Origin: Actinomycetota bacterium
GTDB lineage: Bacteria > Actinomycetota > Acidimicrobiia > Acidimicrobiales > Ilumatobacteraceae
Direction: 5' to 3'
Assembly (NCBI GenBank): GCA_009700145.1
Contig: WLMQ01000004.1
Location: 1 to 34,362, forward strand
DNA length: 34,362 nucleotides
The position numbers were made by a program, and so were the translations under genes. Position 1 is the first letter of the stretch. Each line of letters starts with the position of its first letter. Under the pieces are notes generated by a model. That model made no database searches. It was not told the DNA's origin and worked only from the letters and a program-made list of their open reading frames with translations. Shown piece by piece: positions 8,563 to 17,445 of this stretch.

Positions 8563-9678
8563 TCAGTTGTTAGCGGATAAATCTCGTTTGATTTCGTTTC
8601 GTCGAATCTTTCCGATGGCTGTTTGTGGAATTGAATCGACGATATAGATGCTTTTTGGTACGCAATAGTTGGGCAGTGTTTGTAAGACCAGATCCCTAAT
8701 CTGTGTCAACGAAATATCTGTCCTAGTTGTTGCCACCACCACACGTTCACCCCATTCGGCGTCGGGGAGTCCGATGACAGCGAATTGTTGTGGTTCAAAG
8801 AGTGAGGCGATCGCTGTCTCCACAGCCTCTGGCCAAACTTTCTCAGCACCAGTGACTATGACATCGCCCTGGCGGCCTTGGACCTGTAGGAGTCCATCGT
8901 CAGATAGCGAACCAATATCTCCTGTGTGAAGCCATCCATCAGAATCAATGGAACTTGATCCGTCTCGGTAACTACGCATGTTCATCGGAGAACGCACCAA
9001 TATTTCGTCGTCATCGGATATCTGTATTTCAACGCCATTCAAAGGACGACCTTCATAGACAATTCCCGATCCGGTTTCGGACAATCCATATGTGGCGATC
9101 ACATTGCGAGGACGGTTCGGCGGAGGCTTGGAGCCGCCAAGAAGAATTGCGCGAAACTTTCGTGGATCAATTCTTTGCAGCGCAGTAGGAACAAGAGAAA
9201 TCAATGTGCACGAGTGCGAATGTCGTTCAACTTCGTCTGGATCGAATCTTGAAGCAATCGTGAGTTGCGTTCCCATTAACAACGATCGTGTGATAACGCT
9301 GAGTCCTCCAACATGTGCAAGCGGAAGACATGAATACCAATGATCATCAAATGTGACATCGAGGGCTAATGAACTCGCTTTGGCCGATGCGAGAACCGAT
9401 TCTTGAGTAAGTACTACGCCTTTTGGAATTCCGGTTGATCCGCTGGTTGCAACAACGAGGGCGTCACCACTTTCTACTGGCTGTCCGCCTTCAAGGGTTA
9501 CTCGACCATCAGATGAGATGATGTGGGTTGGATTGAGCTGGTTGATGAGTTGCTTCTTCGCCTCAATTGGTAGGCGTTGGTCAATGGGCAACACGGCATC
9601 GCCTTCATCCCATGCTTTTGAAAGTTCATCGACAAAACGTTGGCTTGGTTCTATGTCGAGCGCAATAAGGGCTTTCAT
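8563..9678 (-). CDS. menE: o-Succinylbenzoate-CoA ligase MenE
   Basis: A 371-residue AMP-forming ligase, short for the superfamily but close to actinobacterial MenE length. The phosphate-binding motif ATSGSTGIPKGVV lies at 77-89, ATYGLSETGSG near 195, the GWLHTGDIG block near 247 and the catalytic Lys in TAIGKIRR near the C-terminus. It activates o-succinylbenzoate to its CoA ester, the substrate of MenB. Assignment as MenE rather than another acyl ligase rests on size and on six menaquinone genes within 8 kb, beginning with the divergent menA. ATG at 9676-9678. Confidence 0.85.
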   Translation of the reverse strand: MKALIALDIEPSQRFVDELSKAWDEGDAVLPIDQRLPIEAKKQLINQLNPTHIISSDGRVTLEGGQPVESGDALVVATSGSTGIPKGVVLTQESVLASAKASSLALDVTFDDHWYSCLPLAHVGGLSVITRSLLMGTQLTIASRFDPDEVERHSHSCTLISLVPTALQRIDPRKFRAILLGGSKPPPNRPRNVIATYGLSETGSGIVYEGRPLNGVEIQISDDDEILVRSPMNMRSYRDGSSSIDSDGWLHTGDIGSLSDDGLLQVQGRQGDVIVTGAEKVWPEAVETAIASLFEPQQFAVIGLPDAEWGERVVVATTRTDISLTQIRDLVLQTLPNYCVPKSIYIVDSIPQTAIGKIRRNEIKRDLSANN

Positions 9679-9725
9679 AATTTCTCACGTCTTCTCCCTA
9701 ACTCAACCTACTGCAACCGACTAGC

Positions 9726-10598
9726 GTGACAAAGGTGAACAAATGGATTGTCGGAGCTCGACCTCGAACGTTGCCTGCTGCAGTTGTTCCAGTTGTTGTC
9801 GGCGCGGTGATTTGTAACGGGGTGGGCGGTGCTCACTGGTCGCGCGCAGGATTGGCATTGGTTGTGAGCGTGCTTTTGCAAGTCGGTGTCAATTACGCCA
9901 ATGATTACAGCGATGGAGTTCGAGGAACCGATGAGGTCAGAGTTGGACCAATGCGGCTTGTCGCTTCGGGGATGGCCTCTCCGCAGTCTGTGAAGAACGC
10001 CGCATTTGTCGTGTTCGGAGCTGCCGCGGGGGTTGGACTTGTGTTGGCGCTGATGACTTCGTTGTGGGTAATTCCAGTCGGTGTGGCGGCGCTGCTTGCT
10101 GGTTGGTTTTACACCGGAGGAAAGAACCCTTATGGGTATATCGGTCTAGGTGAAGTTTTTGTTTTCGTCTTTTTCGGATTAGTCGCGACGGTTGGAACAA
10201 CATACGTTGTTCTCGAAAGAATTCCGGCAATGGCATGGTTGCAAGGCGTAGCAGTCGGAAGTTTGGCGTGTGCGCTGTTGGTGGTGAATAACCTGCGTGA
10301 TATTCCGACTGATCAAGAAGTGGGTAAGCGAACCTTGGCTGTTCGTCTCGGAGATCAGCGAACACGGATCTTGTATGAGGCTCTAGTGGTCTTTGGAATT
10401 ATGTGCGGAGTCGCCGCTTCTTTTACAAGCTCTTGGTCATTGATTTTGTTGTTGTGTTTCATCCCGGCAATGAAGCCGATCAATCTTGTGCGTCGTGGAG
10501 TCAAAGGACGAGGTCTCATTGCAGTTTTGGCCGCTACTGGTCAAGTACAAATAGTTTTTGGGGCGCTATCACTGTTCGCCTTCGTCTGGGGAAGGTAG
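9726..10598 (+). CDS. menA: 1,4-Dihydroxy-2-naphthoate polyprenyltransferase MenA
   Basis: A 290-residue UbiA-family membrane prenyltransferase. The first Asp-rich site NDYSDGVRGTD spans 59-69 and the second, NNLRDIPTDQEVGKRTLAVRLG region, begins near 188. About eight to nine hydrophobic helices run through the rest. It attaches a polyprenyl chain to 1,4-dihydroxy-2-naphthoate, giving demethylmenaquinone. The GTG start at 9726 lies 47 bp from the divergent menE and has no Shine-Dalgarno sequence, so leaderless translation is plausible. Confidence 0.92.
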   Translation: MTKVNKWIVGARPRTLPAAVVPVVVGAVICNGVGGAHWSRAGLALVVSVLLQVGVNYANDYSDGVRGTDEVRVGPMRLVASGMASPQSVKNAAFVVFGAAAGVGLVLALMTSLWVIPVGVAALLAGWFYTGGKNPYGYIGLGEVFVFVFFGLVATVGTTYVVLERIPAMAWLQGVAVGSLACALLVVNNLRDIPTDQEVGKRTLAVRLGDQRTRILYEALVVFGIMCGVAASFTSSWSLILLLCFIPAMKPINLVRRGVKGRGLIAVLAATGQVQIVFGALSLFAFVWGR

Positions 10599-10607
10599 TT
10601 TTTAACC

Positions 10608-10898
10608 GTGACCTCTTTACCACCACCAGAAATGCCCCGATTCGATAACAGTGGTCGGAATTCATTGAATCCCATGAAGGATCGTAAGGCTGTCGCTGCC
10701 TTGGTGTTCGGAATCCTCGGACTTTTGGTTCCAATTCTCGGTGTGGTCGCTCTAGGTTTTGGCTACACATCTCGCAAAAGTATCAAGGCGTCACAAGGTC
10801 TTTTGGTGGGCGCGGGCATGGCCAAGGCTGGGATGATCCTCGGCGCAATTGAGATTGCTTTAATGATTTTGTTTGTATCTCTAGGAGGGTCGTCCTAG
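10608..10898 (+). CDS. Small DUF4190-like membrane protein
   Basis: A 96-residue protein with a Pro-containing polar head (about 1-24) and two hydrophobic helices: AALVFGILGLLVPILGVVALGFGY (about 30-52) and AKAGMILGAIEIALMILFVSLGG (about 70-94). The helix-GYxSRKSIKASQG-helix pattern matches the actinobacterial DUF4190 family of unknown function. GTG at 10608 follows menA by 9 bp, so it is probably cotranscribed. Its 3' end overlaps the opposing menH by 18 nt. Confidence 0.7.
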   Translation: MTSLPPPEMPRFDNSGRNSLNPMKDRKAVAALVFGILGLLVPILGVVALGFGYTSRKSIKASQGLLVGAGMAKAGMILGAIEIALMILFVSLGGSS

Positions 10899-10899
10899 A
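10880..10899. repeat. Palindrome at the overlapping ends of two convergent genes
   Basis: TCTAGGA (10880-10886) and TCCTAGA (10893-10899) form a 7-bp stem around GGGTCG. The two TAG stop codons of the DUF4190-like gene (10896-10898) and of menH (10881-10883, minus) lie inside the arms. No T run follows on either strand, so this is not a normal intrinsic terminator. Confidence 0.5.
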
Positions 10900-11678
10900 A
10901 ATGATGCGATGACTGATTGGCAATGTTCAGGTTGTTCGAGATGAACTGAGTGCCCAGCGTTTTCAATCGCCACTAAATGTGCGTTGGGTCCAATAGCGTT
11001 CTTCATGTCGCTCCCTATCTGAAGAAACTTTTGGTCCTTCGCTCCAACAACGAGAAGCACGGGGATTTTGAGATGTTGAAGTTTGTCCCACAAAGACTCC
11101 TGTTTCCCAGTTCCACTTAGGCGCAAGCTTGAAGCGAGACCTTCTGCAGTATTGCGCAGGCGATCTTGGATCTCTTCACGACTAGATGTCAGCCCAGAGA
11201 ACATTGGAGCGCTCAACCATTTGTCAACGAAATCGGCCACTCCGATTTCAGAAATCTCACTTGCTAGTAGTTCATCGGATTGAGTTCTGGCCAGTCGCTC
11301 TTCAGGTGTTCGTAACCCGGGAGATCCGCTGACCAATACTAAACGTCGAACATTTTTAGGCTGAAGTAAGGCAATGTGAAGGGCGAGTCGGGCACCCATT
11401 GAATAACCGATGTAATCACCAAAGCCACATTGCTCAACGACCATCTGAGCTGTTGTTGTGAGATCGGCCGCCACAGTTGATGAACCGGCATGGCCTGGAA
11501 CGTCGACACGAATGATCGACTGTTGTGGGTCAATCAAATCGATGTAGCGGTTCCAGGAACGAGAAGTTTGGGTGAACCCGTGCAGCAACACCTGACTAAT
11601 CGTCGAACGATCGCCCGATTGCTCGACAAAAAGCGAACCTTTAATACTGGTCCAACTTCGAGAAGAAGAATTGCTCAT
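10881..11678 (-). CDS. menH: SHCHC synthase-like alpha/beta hydrolase MenH
   Basis: A 265-residue alpha/beta hydrolase. LLHGFTQTSRSW (31-42) is the oxyanion region, GYSMGARLAL (91-100) holds nucleophile Ser93, VVGAKDQKF gives Asp215 and GHSVHLEQPE gives His243. GTGKQESLWDKL (189-200) matches the MenH signature and argues for 2-succinyl-6-hydroxy-2,4-cyclohexadiene-1-carboxylate synthase rather than a general esterase. The frame is open upstream for 25 more codons, but the ATG at 11676-11678 shares one base with the stop of the FrnE gene (TGATG), so I take it as the start. Confidence 0.82.
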   Translation of the reverse strand: MSNSSSRSWTSIKGSLFVEQSGDRSTISQVLLHGFTQTSRSWNRYIDLIDPQQSIIRVDVPGHAGSSTVAADLTTTAQMVVEQCGFGDYIGYSMGARLALHIALLQPKNVRRLVLVSGSPGLRTPEERLARTQSDELLASEISEIGVADFVDKWLSAPMFSGLTSSREEIQDRLRNTAEGLASSLRLSGTGKQESLWDKLQHLKIPVLLVVGAKDQKFLQIGSDMKNAIGPNAHLVAIENAGHSVHLEQPEHCQSVIASFLGRPS

Positions 11679-12358
11679 CAAGCCGATCGTTCGGCAGTCC
11701 GTCGTAACACCCGTTCGAATGTTTCGGCATCTTGTGCGCCAGGGATAGACCACTGCCCGTTAATGACATATGTGGGGACACCGGTGATGCCGTGTGAAAT
11801 GGCGGTTGCCAGTTCTTCAGCGACCTCGCCTTTTCCGGCATCGCTCGCGAAAAAGGCCCGTAAGAATTCAGCGAACTCAGCGTCGTCAACTTCGTGAGGA
11901 ATCGTACGCACGCCGATAGAGATCAGTTGTTCTGAATCTCCGACGTTGACGCCATCGGTGAAATAGGCGTTCAACAAGGCTTCTTTGAGGCTTGATTGCA
12001 CTTGGAAATCATGATTGACGCCGGTCCACCACATCAACCGATGCGCAAGGATCGTGTTTGATCGTTGCCCGATGTCCATGCGAAATTCGATGCCGTCTTG
12101 AGCGGCGGTTTCTGTGAGTTGCGCAATTATTTTGTCGGCACGTTCGGTGCCACCAAACTTTTTCGCATAGACCTCACGGACAGGCGCCGATGAATTGGTA
12201 GGTGCGGTCGGGTCAAGTTGATAGGCGCGGTAGATGATCTCGATGGGCTGAGCGATGGCATCTGGGCTAGTCGTTACCTTTTCAAGGGCTGCTTCAAAAC
12301 GGCGCTTTCCGATAAAGCACCATGGACAGACCACGTCGGACCAGATTTCAATCTGCAT
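11678..12358 (-). CDS. FrnE-type DsbA family oxidoreductase
   Basis: A 226-residue thioredoxin-fold protein of the FrnE/2-hydroxychromene-2-carboxylate isomerase-like branch. The redox motif CPWC lies at residues 11-14 in IWSDVVCPWCFIGKRR, and the cis-Pro segment HGITGVPTYVINGQWSIPGAQ is near the C-terminus. There is no signal peptide, so it acts in the cytoplasm. It precedes menH with a one-base TGATG overlap and faces menD across a short gap. A link to menaquinone synthesis is suggested by position only. Confidence 0.85.
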   Translation of the reverse strand: MQIEIWSDVVCPWCFIGKRRFEAALEKVTTSPDAIAQPIEIIYRAYQLDPTAPTNSSAPVREVYAKKFGGTERADKIIAQLTETAAQDGIEFRMDIGQRSNTILAHRLMWWTGVNHDFQVQSSLKEALLNAYFTDGVNVGDSEQLISIGVRTIPHEVDDAEFAEFLRAFFASDAGKGEVAEELATAISHGITGVPTYVINGQWSIPGAQDAETFERVLRRTAERSA

Positions 12359-12408
12359 GTTCGTACCTTAGATGGTCTCAAGCCGGTTTTGCTCGTAGCG
12401 TAGGGCTG

Positions 12409-14133
12409 GTGGAGAGCGATCTTTTCAGTGAGCGCTTGGCCGGTCGGCCTTCTGAAGATGTTCAAGCGACCTTTTGTGCGGTGCTCGTTGACGAATGGGT
12501 GAGACAGGGGATACGTCACGTCGTCATCGCTCCAGGCTCGCGATCGACGCCTCTGGCTTTGGCTCTCACCAACCGATCTGAATTGCAGACTGAAGTGTTT
12601 CATGATGAGCGCTCGGCGGCCTTCGCTGCTCTGGGTGTTGGGCTCGCAACTCACCAGCCGGCTATTTTGCTCTGTACATCAGGAACAGCGTCAGCACACT
12701 TTTACGCCGCCATCATTGAGGCAGATTTGTCGCATGTCCCGATGTTGGTCATCACCGCTGATCGTCCGCCCGAATTGAAAGATGTTGGAGCACCTCAAAC
12801 AATCGATCAAACGAAAATGTACGGAGGCGCGGTTCGTTGGTTTCATGACCCAGGAGTCGCCGATGTTGCGGCAAATGATTCTTGGAGATCACTTGCCCGC
12901 CAGAGTTTCGCTGTTAGTAAGGGTGTTTCGCCGGGTCCAGTTCACCTCAACCTCCCATTTCGTGAGCCGTTAGTTGGTTCCGCGGTCGAGCTTCCGCTTT
13001 CACCGGTTATTCGAAATCAATTCATCGGTCGCCTTGAATTAAGTCAGGCGGATTATGAGGGAGCCGCAACAATATTGAATGCCCAGCAAGGTTTGATCAT
13101 TGCTGGGCGTGGATGTGGAAGCGCCGAAGAAATTTCACGATTGGCAAGTTTGCTGCAGTGGCCAGTGCTTGCCGATTCTCGATCAGGCTGCCAAGGAATA
13201 CCGGAAGCAGTTCCATATTTTGACGCCATCGTACGTTGTGAGAAATTTGTTGTAGCGAATCAACCCAAGGTCGTTTTACGTCTGGGTGAATCCCCGAGTT
13301 CTAAAGTGCTGAGCCAATTCGTCACGAAATCACAGGCAACCCAAGTGCATGTCAGTGCTTTTGAATCAACTGCTGACGCCGATCATCGGGTGTCTCTACA
13401 TATTTCGTGCGACCCGTCTGTTTTTTGTCGAGAATTAGAGAAATGTGTCAAGCAAAATAGTGATTCAGGTTCGCTGGTCACGTGGTTGAATGCCAACCAG
13501 GCAGCCCGAACAACTATCGAGAAATATTACGGCGATTCAGATTCGAACCTTCTTGCCCCGCGTGTGGCCCAATTGGTGGCTCAGAGTCTTGGGGATCACG
13601 ACAACCTTGTCGTTTCATCGTCGATGCCGGTGCGGGATTTGGAATGGTTCGGAGGGGATTGTTCGCGTCTCAACGTGTACTCGAATCGCGGTGCCAATGG
13701 CATTGACGGAGTCGTGGCTACGGCTATTGGAGTCGCAGTCGCCACCCAGCAAAAAACCACCGTTTTGATTGGTGATATTGCACTGTTGCATGACTCCTCT
13801 AGTTTGATCGATCTCAATCGGCGAGGCGTTGAATTGAAGATTGTTGTGACCGACAATGACGGCGGCGGAATCTTTCATTATTTACCGCAGGCGAAATCAG
13901 TCAATTCAGAAGCTTTTGAGAAATTGTTTGGTACGCCACACGGAACTGACATTTTGCAATTGGCCGTTGCTCATCATCTAGCGACATACGATTGTCGATC
14001 GGCCTCGGAACTGAAGAATGCGCTCTCTTCACCTGGAACTTGTGTGATTAGAGTGCAAACCGATCGCGACAACGAAGTCTTGACGCATCAAGAAGTCAAT
14101 GACTTGGTCGCAACTGCAATAAGCGGTCACTGA
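12409..14133 (+). CDS. menD: SEPHCHC synthase MenD
   Basis: A thiamine-diphosphate enzyme of about 574 residues that joins 2-oxoglutarate and isochorismate, the first committed menaquinone step. Visible are VQATFCAVLVDEWVRQGI and APGSRSTPLALAL near the N-terminus, ILLCTSGTASAHFYAAIIEA next, and the C-terminal diphosphate/Mg2+ site GDIALLHDSSSL...VVTDNDGGGIFHYLP. The frame is open back to 12322, but that would overlap the divergent FrnE start. GTG at 12409 places the start 15-20 residues before the conserved block, as is usual. It ends 7 bp from the end of the opposing menF. Confidence 0.93.
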   Translation: MESDLFSERLAGRPSEDVQATFCAVLVDEWVRQGIRHVVIAPGSRSTPLALALTNRSELQTEVFHDERSAAFAALGVGLATHQPAILLCTSGTASAHFYAAIIEADLSHVPMLVITADRPPELKDVGAPQTIDQTKMYGGAVRWFHDPGVADVAANDSWRSLARQSFAVSKGVSPGPVHLNLPFREPLVGSAVELPLSPVIRNQFIGRLELSQADYEGAATILNAQQGLIIAGRGCGSAEEISRLASLLQWPVLADSRSGCQGIPEAVPYFDAIVRCEKFVVANQPKVVLRLGESPSSKVLSQFVTKSQATQVHVSAFESTADADHRVSLHISCDPSVFCRELEKCVKQNSDSGSLVTWLNANQAARTTIEKYYGDSDSNLLAPRVAQLVAQSLGDHDNLVVSSSMPVRDLEWFGGDCSRLNVYSNRGANGIDGVVATAIGVAVATQQKTTVLIGDIALLHDSSSLIDLNRRGVELKIVVTDNDGGGIFHYLPQAKSVNSEAFEKLFGTPHGTDILQLAVAHHLATYDCRSASELKNALSSPGTCVIRVQTDRDNEVLTHQEVNDLVATAISGH

Positions 14134-14140
14134 GAAAATC

Positions 14141-15319
14141 TTAGGGGCGCACAATTGCCGAGAGCATGGCTTGAAACTTGGCCTGAGTCTCAGCTAACTC
14201 GGCGTCGGGATCTGAAGCCGCAACGATTCCCCCTCCGGCGATCAGTCGAGCAGTCTTGCGATCTTCTGATAACTCGGCGCATCGAATGGCTACGGCCATA
14301 GTGCCGTTCCCATGTGCATCGACCCAACCGACTGCACCGCCGTAGTTCTTGCGATCAAAGCCTTCAAGCTGGTCAATAATTTTTAGGGCCTCTGCTCTGG
14401 GATGACCGCCAAGAGCTGGAGTCGGGCACAACATTCGCGCAAGTTCAAGTAATGGGGGATGGTCATCCGATAAATGGCCCTCAATCAAGGTGCCGAGATG
14501 TTGAACATTTGCAACCTGTACAACCGACGGTTCGGGCTCCCAATCTAAGTACGAACAGAACGGCAGCAACATCTCATGAATGACGTCAATCACAACTCGG
14601 TGTTCAACCTGATCTTTCATACTTGAAATGAGTTTGCGAGCGAGTTCGTTGTCGGTGATTGGATCACCGGTACGAGGAGTTGTTCCTGCCAAAGGATGCG
14701 AACGAATGGTTTGTCCTGATACTTCAATCAACAACTCGGGTGATGCGCCAATAAAGCCGTTCATGGAATATCGGTAGCTATTGCCAAAGGTTGATCTCAA
14801 CCTATGTAAAACCGCATGAACATCTATTGGTTGTCCGGCCTCGACGATTATTTCTCGAGCGATAACGGCTTTTGTAATTCTTCCGTCACGAACCGCATCA
14901 CGGGCATTCGCAACTGCTTGAAGGTAATTCTCGATTGGGGTAAGTGGGCGAACGGTAAATGTATTTGTCCTCGCCACTGGAGTTTGAGAAATTTCTAGGT
15001 TGACTGATGCATCGTCAATCGTTGTTAACCAACAATTCCCTTTTTCGTCTTTGCCAACAACTTGTTTTGGAATAAAGAAATCGCCAGCAGAAGACGTGTC
15101 AAAAGGAAGAACGCCCATCGCAATCGGAGCAACATCCAAATTGGTGTGATTGTGATGTTGTATTGCTGACAGAGTTTTTTGAACTTCTGAGAATGCGACA
15201 CGTGCAGCAATTCCACGCGCTGCGAATCCGACTCCACTTCGCACGAAAAGGTATCCATCGTTTCCTGCAACATCATTCAGATCAACTGATGAATCGAAAT
15301 CAATGGTTGTGGCAATCAC
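14141..15319 (-). CDS. menF: Isochorismate synthase MenF
   Basis: A 392-residue chorismate-using enzyme. The core holds ITKAVIAREIIVEAG (general-base Lys region), IRSHPLAGTTPRTGD, LARKLISSMKDQVEHRVVID and the closing IAGGGIVAASDPDAELAETQAKFQAM. It lacks the glutamine-amidotransferase partner context of anthranilate synthase and sits beside menD, which favours isochorismate synthase; a salicylate-route enzyme would look alike. GTG at 15319 lies 3 nt after the stop of the upstream methyltransferase gene, so the two form an operon. Confidence 0.88.
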   Translation of the reverse strand: MIATTIDFDSSVDLNDVAGNDGYLFVRSGVGFAARGIAARVAFSEVQKTLSAIQHHNHTNLDVAPIAMGVLPFDTSSAGDFFIPKQVVGKDEKGNCWLTTIDDASVNLEISQTPVARTNTFTVRPLTPIENYLQAVANARDAVRDGRITKAVIAREIIVEAGQPIDVHAVLHRLRSTFGNSYRYSMNGFIGASPELLIEVSGQTIRSHPLAGTTPRTGDPITDNELARKLISSMKDQVEHRVVIDVIHEMLLPFCSYLDWEPEPSVVQVANVQHLGTLIEGHLSDDHPPLLELARMLCPTPALGGHPRAEALKIIDQLEGFDRKNYGGAVGWVDAHGNGTMAVAIRCAELSEDRKTARLIAGGGIVAASDPDAELAETQAKFQAMLSAIVRP

Positions 15320-15322
15320 GGA

Positions 15323-16063
15323 TCATTGATCCCTTGTGCCAAGCATCAATTGCGTGATGCCGCCCGAGAGTTGATGATGAGTGGCATTTGAAAACCCCGC
15401 CGCTTGCAGTGCACGAAGCATCTCGTCTCGAGGTGGAAGGTAGGCCACGCTCTTAGGCAGATAGCGATATGCCGCCGGATCGGAGAGCCAGCCACCGATC
15501 TTGGGAACGATTTTGCCGAAATAGATTCCGTTGCCGAAACGAATGAGACGGTTATGCGGTATTCCGACGTCAAGTAACGCGATTCTGCCGCCAGGGCGTA
15601 CGACGCGACCTAATTCGTTGAAGAAAGCTGGAAGGTCAACCAGGTTGCGTAAGGCGAACCCGCAAGTTGCACCATCAACACTTTGGTCGCCGATCGGAAG
15701 ATTCAAAATGTCGGCTTGCGAACGTGGTGAACCTGACCGATCGGCCGCCAGCATCCCAAATGACAAGTCCATTGACAAGGGGCGGATTCCCACGCGACGC
15801 AGATCGATGCACAGGTCACCGGTACCGCTTGCGAGATCGAGAACAGTGCTGCCCTGTGGAAGGTTGAGGAGTCGCACTGCTTTGCGTCTCCAGCGGGTGT
15901 CAAGACGAAAGGTCATGATCCGGTTCACTAGGTCGTAGCGCGGGGCAATGGCGTCAAACATTTCTTGCACCGCACGGACCTTTTCCTGTCCCTCAGGAAG
16001 GGCTTCAGTGTCCCAGGAAGGAACCAATGGGCGTTCGCTGGGGTTTTGGGGCACAGAGTTCAC
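15323..16063 (-). CDS. ubiE: Demethylmenaquinone methyltransferase UbiE/MenG
   Basis: A 246-residue SAM-dependent methyltransferase for the last menaquinone step. VQEMFDAIAPRYDLVNRIMTF (32-52) is the family N-terminal block; motif I VLDLASGTGD spans 74-83; GATCGFALRNLVDLPAFFNELGRVVRPGGRIALLDVG contains the later SAM motifs. The start is GTG at 16061-16063. It is the first gene of a ubiE-menF minus-strand pair and is divergent from the acyl-CoA dehydrogenase gene across 140 bp. Confidence 0.9.
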   Translation of the reverse strand: MNSVPQNPSERPLVPSWDTEALPEGQEKVRAVQEMFDAIAPRYDLVNRIMTFRLDTRWRRKAVRLLNLPQGSTVLDLASGTGDLCIDLRRVGIRPLSMDLSFGMLAADRSGSPRSQADILNLPIGDQSVDGATCGFALRNLVDLPAFFNELGRVVRPGGRIALLDVGIPHNRLIRFGNGIYFGKIVPKIGGWLSDPAAYRYLPKSVAYLPPRDEMLRALQAAGFSNATHHQLSGGITQLMLGTRDQ

Positions 16064-16151
16064 AGGCTCAGGCTAAACGGCTTTTCGGCTTGATGGGAAT
16101 TTCGGAGTCGCCGACTTTGGTCACGATCGGGCAAGATGGGTCAAAGGGTAA

Positions 16152-16180
16152 TTGCATCACTGTCAATCGCCCGTTCAAAT
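16152..16180 (+). promoter_or_regulatory. Candidate sigma70-type promoter for the acyl-CoA dehydrogenase gene
   Basis: TTGCAT (16152-16157) and TCAAAT (16175-16180) are spaced by 17 bp, giving 3/6 and 4/6 consensus matches. Transcription would begin near 16187, leaving a short leader with a GGGGG run (16193-16197) as ribosome site before the ATG at 16204. Such matches arise often by chance. Confidence 0.3.
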
Positions 16181-16203
16181 GAACCGATGTATGGGGGTAA
16201 GAC

Positions 16204-17442
16204 ATGATTGATTTCACTTTGGCACCAGAGCATGAGGCCATTCGCACCAAAGTACGGGACTTTGTCGAGAATCACATCAAGCCGGCGGTAGAGCCGTTTG
16301 GACACCGCGACGAGATGGATTCCGAAAAGCATCGTCAGTATGTTGGCGAACTCATTCGTCTGCGCAAGTTGGCGGTCAAAGAAGGTCTGTGGTTGCCCCA
16401 TATGCCTAAAGAGTGGGGTGGCATGGGACTTGGTCACGTGGCCCTGGCAATGGTTCAGGCCGAAGCCGCAAAGACCCGAGTCGGTCCGTGGGTGTTCAAC
16501 TGTCAAGCTCCTGATGAAGGAAACATGCACACCTTGGTGCATTGGGCAACACCCGAACAAAAAGAGAAGTATCTCAAGCCATTGTGCGACGGTGTGTCGT
16601 CGTCATGCTTCGCCATGACCGAGCCCGAAGTTGCTGGATCAGATCCCACCTTGATTCGTACTCACGCAATTAAAGATGGTGATGAATGGATTATTAACGG
16701 CCACAAGTGGTTTATTTCTGGTGCCAACAGTGCCAAGTTCGCGATTTTGATTGCACGAACTGAAATGGATGTGCCTGAAGGTTCACGCGGTGCCAACACC
16801 GCGTTCATCATTGATCTTCCTCAACTCGGTTGGAACAATGTGCGTGAAATTGAAACAATGCATGGACCGGGTGGTCACAGCGAGATCGTGATTGAAGACC
16901 TACGAGTTCATGACTCGCAAATTTTGGGTGGACGTGGCAATGGACACCGCCTCGGTCAATACCGACTCGGACCGGCTCGTTTGGCACACTGTATGCGCTG
17001 GATTGCACAGGCAGAAACCGCTCTCGACATGATGGTGGATCGCTCATTGAAGCGTTACTCCCATGGATCATTCTTGGCGGAAAAGCAAGGCATCCAATGG
17101 TTGATCGCTGATTCGGCGATGGAGATCTACCAATGCAAGTTGATGATTTTGCACGCGGCCTACAAGATTGATCGTGGAGATGACTTCCGTACTGAAGTTT
17201 CGATGGCCAAGCATTTCGTGGCGAATAGCTTGAACCGCATCATTGACCGTGCAATTCAGGTGCACGGTGCTCTGGGTTATTCAACCGATACGCCGTTGGC
17301 CAACATGATGCAGCATGCCCGTTGGGCACGTTTCGCCGATGGAGCAGACGAAATTCACCAGATGCGAATCGCTGAAAACACCATCAAAGCATTCACTGAC
17401 CACGGCACGACGCGTACGGCGACTGGCGACTTGCCGCTCTGA
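16204..17442 (+). CDS. Acyl-CoA dehydrogenase, ACAD10/11-like
   Basis: A 412-residue flavoprotein of the acyl-CoA dehydrogenase fold. CFAMTEPEVAGSDPTLIRT near residue 138 binds the flavin, WIINGHKWFISGA follows near 160, and QVHGALGYSTDTPLANMMQHAR is the C-terminal flavin/dimer segment. The catalytic base position of medium-chain enzymes (YEGT) reads ADGA here, giving Asp379, as in the ACAD10/11 group. Substrates are therefore likely long or branched acyl-CoAs, not determinable here. The convergent acyl-CoA synthetase ends 3 bp away. Confidence 0.9.
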   Translation: MIDFTLAPEHEAIRTKVRDFVENHIKPAVEPFGHRDEMDSEKHRQYVGELIRLRKLAVKEGLWLPHMPKEWGGMGLGHVALAMVQAEAAKTRVGPWVFNCQAPDEGNMHTLVHWATPEQKEKYLKPLCDGVSSSCFAMTEPEVAGSDPTLIRTHAIKDGDEWIINGHKWFISGANSAKFAILIARTEMDVPEGSRGANTAFIIDLPQLGWNNVREIETMHGPGGHSEIVIEDLRVHDSQILGGRGNGHRLGQYRLGPARLAHCMRWIAQAETALDMMVDRSLKRYSHGSFLAEKQGIQWLIADSAMEIYQCKLMILHAAYKIDRGDDFRTEVSMAKHFVANSLNRIIDRAIQVHGALGYSTDTPLANMMQHARWARFADGADEIHQMRIAENTIKAFTDHGTTRTATGDLPL

Positions 17443-17445
17443 TAC

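Noticed and set aside
11679-11753. 25-residue N-terminal extension of MenH
   Set aside because: It is the shadow of the FrnE C-terminus; the TGATG junction gives a natural start at 11678.
12322-12408. N-terminal extension of MenD from ATG 12322
   Set aside because: It would overlap the start of the divergent FrnE gene, and the extra residues do not resemble MenD N-termini.
16170-16185. GTTCAAATGAAC as a tRNA T-arm
   Set aside because: No acceptor or anticodon stem can be formed around it, and it overlaps a better promoter-like element.
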